NCBI GenBank assembly: GCA_005878995.1
Contig: VBME01000160.1
Coordinates: forward strand, 1-13,912
Source: Methanobacteriota archaeon
GTDB taxonomy: Archaea; Thermoplasmatota; Thermoplasmata; RBG-16-68-12
Length of the DNA stretch: 13,912 nt
Direction: 5' to 3'
Every line of letters begins with the position of its first letter. Within the stretch, counting starts at the first letter, position 1. The notes beneath the pieces are model-generated. The model searched no databases and was not told the DNA's origin. It saw only the letters and a program-made list of their open reading frames with translations. Below are positions 11,769-13,912 of the stretch, in pieces. A program made the translations under genes and the position numbers.

Positions 11769-13016
11769 TCATCCGGGGTGGTCGTTCTTGACCGGCGAGG
11801 TCTTGCCCCTCAGGTAGGTATCGACAATCCGCATCACGTTCGAGCGGACCTCATTCACAGGCCCGTTCGCGTCGATCTTCGTCAGGCGGTGGACTGGCGC
11901 AAGCTTTTCGTACTCCTGGGCCACGCGGGTAAGCGCCTCGACGGGTTCCTCCCTCTTTCGTTCCCTCGCCCGGGACGGGTCGATTTCGAAAAGGAGGGCG
12001 ACGTCCGGTGGAAACGAAATGCCCGTCAGGAGTCCTTCCACGGTCTGATGGCCTGGCCCGAACGACCGCAGGTAGACGATCACATCGACGGCGTATCGAT
12101 CGACGACGACAACGGAGCCCGGCCTGAGCTGTCGCGCGAGGTGAGCCTGAACTCCGATGTAGTCCACGACCGTCAGCAGATCGAGCAGGAACTTCGCCGC
12201 GGGAAACGAACGTAGGTTCTCGGGGGAGTTCCCGATGCGTCGCCAGATCGCCTTGAAGGCGAGCGCGGGAGAGAGCGACCGCAACCCACCTCGGAAGAAG
12301 GGGCGGTGTCCATAGAAATACGTCGCGCTGACCCCTTGCCCCTGGAGGGTTCGAACGATTTCCTTGGCCACCGTCGTCTTGCCGGACCCATCAATTCCCG
12401 AGATGGTGAGCAGGACTCCCACGGACGCGAGCTGCTCGCTTCCCGGAACGGAATTCACGACGTCCTTGAGCACCACGGTGGGGTGCCGTTGCCGCAACGC
12501 GACGTAGCGTTCGACGTCCATGAGCGAGACTTCGAGCGGCATCCGCCGGAGCACGGATGCCAGGCGTAGCCCCCAAACGAACAGCACCCCGCCGATGCGC
12601 GGTCGCTCCGGAACCAGCATGAGATCCACGTCCGAGCGTTTGTTCATCTGCCCGCGGGCGGCACTTCCATACAGCACCCCGACCCGGATCCACCTCGACC
12701 TCCGGACCGCCTCGATCACACGATCCCGGTATCGGTAGAGCCGGTCCAACCGCGACGCGCCTTCCCGCATCGATCGAAGTTTCGCGTACCCCCCGTGGAG
12801 CAAGAACCACGCGGCGGTGTGGTACAAGAGCCAGCCGAGGAGGATCAGGGCGAACGGAACCCCCGAGACCCAAAGGAAGAGAATGACGAGTCCCTCCGTG
12901 ATGGCCCGGCCGAGGCTCTCGGCGAGGGCGAACCAACCGACTCCCTCGAGGAGCCAACTTCCAAGGAGGATCCTCCATGTTGGGCGTTCGGGGCGGCCGC
13001 GGTATCGATCCTTCAT
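11769..13016 (-). CDS. Membrane-anchored nucleotidyltransferase / thymidylate-kinase-like fusion
   Basis: The 415-residue protein joins three parts. Residues about 15-75 contain hydrophobic segments (notably 42-73) that should place it at the membrane. Residues about 90-185 form a minimal nucleotidyltransferase domain of the Pol-beta/MNT type, with L-Y-G-S-A-A-R-G (115-122) and S-D-V-D-L-M-L (128-134) supplying two metal-binding Asp (129, 131); E162 in L-E-V-S may be the third acidic residue. Residues about 200-405 form a thymidylate-kinase-like domain with P-loop G-I-D-G-S-G-K-T (207-214), A-T-Y-F-Y-G-H-R (231-238), V-D-R-Y-A-V-D-V (305-312), L-L-F-E-I-D and an Arg/Lys-rich lid (349-355). 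The kinase part is paralogous to the protein at 6773-7438. ATG 13016 has a GGTGA motif just upstream and lies 16 bases after the HprK-like gene, so the two form an operon. The substrates are unknown. Confidence 0.82.
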   Translation of the reverse strand: MKDRYRGRPERPTWRILLGSWLLEGVGWFALAESLGRAITEGLVILFLWVSGVPFALILLGWLLYHTAAWFLLHGGYAKLRSMREGASRLDRLYRYRDRVIEAVRRSRWIRVGVLYGSAARGQMNKRSDVDLMLVPERPRIGGVLFVWGLRLASVLRRMPLEVSLMDVERYVALRQRHPTVVLKDVVNSVPGSEQLASVGVLLTISGIDGSGKTTVAKEIVRTLQGQGVSATYFYGHRPFFRGGLRSLSPALAFKAIWRRIGNSPENLRSFPAAKFLLDLLTVVDYIGVQAHLARQLRPGSVVVVDRYAVDVIVYLRSFGPGHQTVEGLLTGISFPPDVALLFEIDPSRARERKREEPVEALTRVAQEYEKLAPVHRLTKIDANGPVNEVRSNVMRIVDTYLRGKTSPVKNDHPG

Positions 13017-13032
13017 CCGTCACCCGCCGCCC

Positions 13033-13912
13033 TCAGGACCCAAGTAGCAGCCGGCGAACCGTCTCCAAGTTCGGAGACCGGGACCGGACGCTGATGCATC
13101 GCTCCGCTCGGGCGATCGCCGCGGAGACGAGGAGCTCGTGCTCCGTCATGACTCGGCGCAGGTCCGGTTCGCGATAGAAGTAGGCGTAATGGTTCACGAT
13201 CGCGGAAATCGGGCTGTTCCAGAGCTTCGAAATTTCTTCAAGATTCAACAACGTCACCCGACGAGAGGTCTCTTCCGAATCGAGCTCTTCAACCTGCTCT
13301 CGTCCCTTCTCGAGGATCACGATTGAGCGAATTCGTGCCCGATTCTGGATGGATCCGTCGATCTTGCGCTCCAGGGGCTTGAGGCGGAGATACCGAGAGA
13401 TGGGCAGGGAGGAGACCCGGGAGCGCGCCGGCGGCATGTCAGGGTAACAGTACACCCTCCCCTCGCGGTCGACGATCGTGAAGTCTTCTGACATGTAGCC
13501 GTAGCCCGCTCGGACCATCTCGTTCGCGAGGACGGACTTCCCGGTGCCGCTGAAACCGAAGAGCAGGTAGGCGTCGTCGCCTTTCGCGACGGTCGTGGCA
13601 TGACAGAACGCGAGCCCCTTACTCTGGAGCTTGATTGCGAGGATCAGATGGACGAGCCGGGAGAGGAGATCGGTGACCTTGAATCGGACGGGGACGAAAT
13701 TGAAGTATGGTAGGGATGTGACGACGTCGGTCCTCTCGTCCGCGAGCCCGCTCACCCGGAATCGCCAGCGGGCTTTCGAACCCAGCAGATACATGATCGG
13801 GATGTCCGTCTCGTAGACGAGCTCGCCGTTGCCGACGTCGTACACCGTGAAGCCCGCCTCCCGGTTCACGGCTTCCGGAAGCGGGGCATCCAGATGTTCG
13901 ACGAATCGAAGC
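13033..13912 (-). CDS. HprK-like serine/P-loop kinase (5' partial)
   Basis: The product resembles HPr kinase/phosphorylase-like proteins. It has C-H-A-T-T-V-A-K-G before a Walker A loop G-F-S-G-T-G-K-S, then G-Y-M-S-E-D-F-T-I-V, corresponding to the acidic motif after the P-loop in the family. Counted from GTG 13869 the P-loop is at 105-112. GTG 13869 gives 278 residues, but the frame is open to the window edge, with plausible coding sequence (R-F-V-E-H-L-D-A-P-L-P-E-A) and no earlier start in view, so the true N-terminus probably lies outside. The HPr-interacting C-terminal signature of true HprK was not recognised, and no HPr protein is nearby. In bacteria, HprK-related kinases occur in exopolysaccharide and lasso peptide loci. 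It is the upstream gene of a minus-strand pair with the nucleotidyltransferase-kinase fusion. Confidence 0.8.
   Translation of the reverse strand, partial: LRFVEHLDAPLPEAVNREAGFTVYDVGNGELVYETDIPIMYLLGSKARWRFRVSGLADERTDVVTSLPYFNFVPVRFKVTDLLSRLVHLILAIKLQSKGLAFCHATTVAKGDDAYLLFGFSGTGKSVLANEMVRAGYGYMSEDFTIVDREGRVYCYPDMPPARSRVSSLPISRYLRLKPLERKIDGSIQNRARIRSIVILEKGREQVEELDSEETSRRVTLLNLEEISKLWNSPISAIVNHYAYFYREPDLRRVMTEHELLVSAAIARAERCISVRSRSPNLETVRRLLLGS

Noticed and set aside
9640..11772. Long open frame on the minus strand (about 710 codons)
   Set aside because: It is antisense to the phosphoesterase and flippase genes, extremely rich in R, E, D and Q, with no domain. This is typical of a shadow frame in high-GC DNA.

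Overview
The window looks archaeal, probably a high-GC member of the Thermoplasmatota. This is an inference from gene content and signals: a two-winged-helix regulator, a roadblock/LC7 protein, a DUF1616 remnant, AT-rich TATA-like boxes in GC-rich DNA, Shine-Dalgarno sequences at some starts only, and surface proteins with PKD or beta-rich repeats, two of which end in a C-terminal membrane anchor with an Arg/Lys tail. No rRNA, tRNA, CRISPR array, transposase or phage gene was seen.

Layout. 1-385 is the C-terminal end of an SBBP-repeat surface protein (+). 543-1562 is a zinc-free quinone-oxidoreductase-like MDR enzyme (+), convergent with a minus-strand C-terminal fragment of a DUF1616 protein (1578-1892). 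1987-2718 is an unrecognised four-helix membrane protein (+). 2889-3260 is a roadblock/LC7 protein (+) whose reading frame continues upstream without a normal start codon. 3446-3907 is a double winged-helix regulator (+). 4104-6740 is a large secreted protein (+) with two tandem calcineurin-like phosphoesterase domains, the second degenerate, then three PKD domains; its signal peptide lies upstream of the first ATG, behind what looks like an ATA start. 6773-7438 is a thymidylate-kinase-like P-loop protein (-). After a 430-base non-coding stretch, 7870-10404 (+) is a secreted phosphoesterase (AcpA/phospholipase C type) with PKD and OmpL47-like repeats and a membrane anchor. 10432-11730 (+) is a polysaccharide flippase-like protein. 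Convergent to it are 11769-13016 (-), a membrane-anchored nucleotidyltransferase/thymidylate-kinase-like fusion, and 13033 to beyond the window edge (-), an HprK-like kinase, 16 bases apart.

Working together. The right end looks like part of a cell-surface glycan locus: a flippase, an HprK-like kinase, a nucleotidyltransferase-kinase fusion and a second paralogous kinase. The combination recalls bacterial exopolysaccharide or PEP-CTERM loci that pair HprK-related kinases with nucleotidyltransferases. The two secreted phosphoesterases may process phosphorylated substrates at the surface, but nothing in the sequence fixes their substrates. The most unusual items are the HprK / NTase-TMK pair, the active-plus-degenerate phosphoesterase duplication, two genes whose expected start codons are non-canonical, and the DUF1616 remnant.
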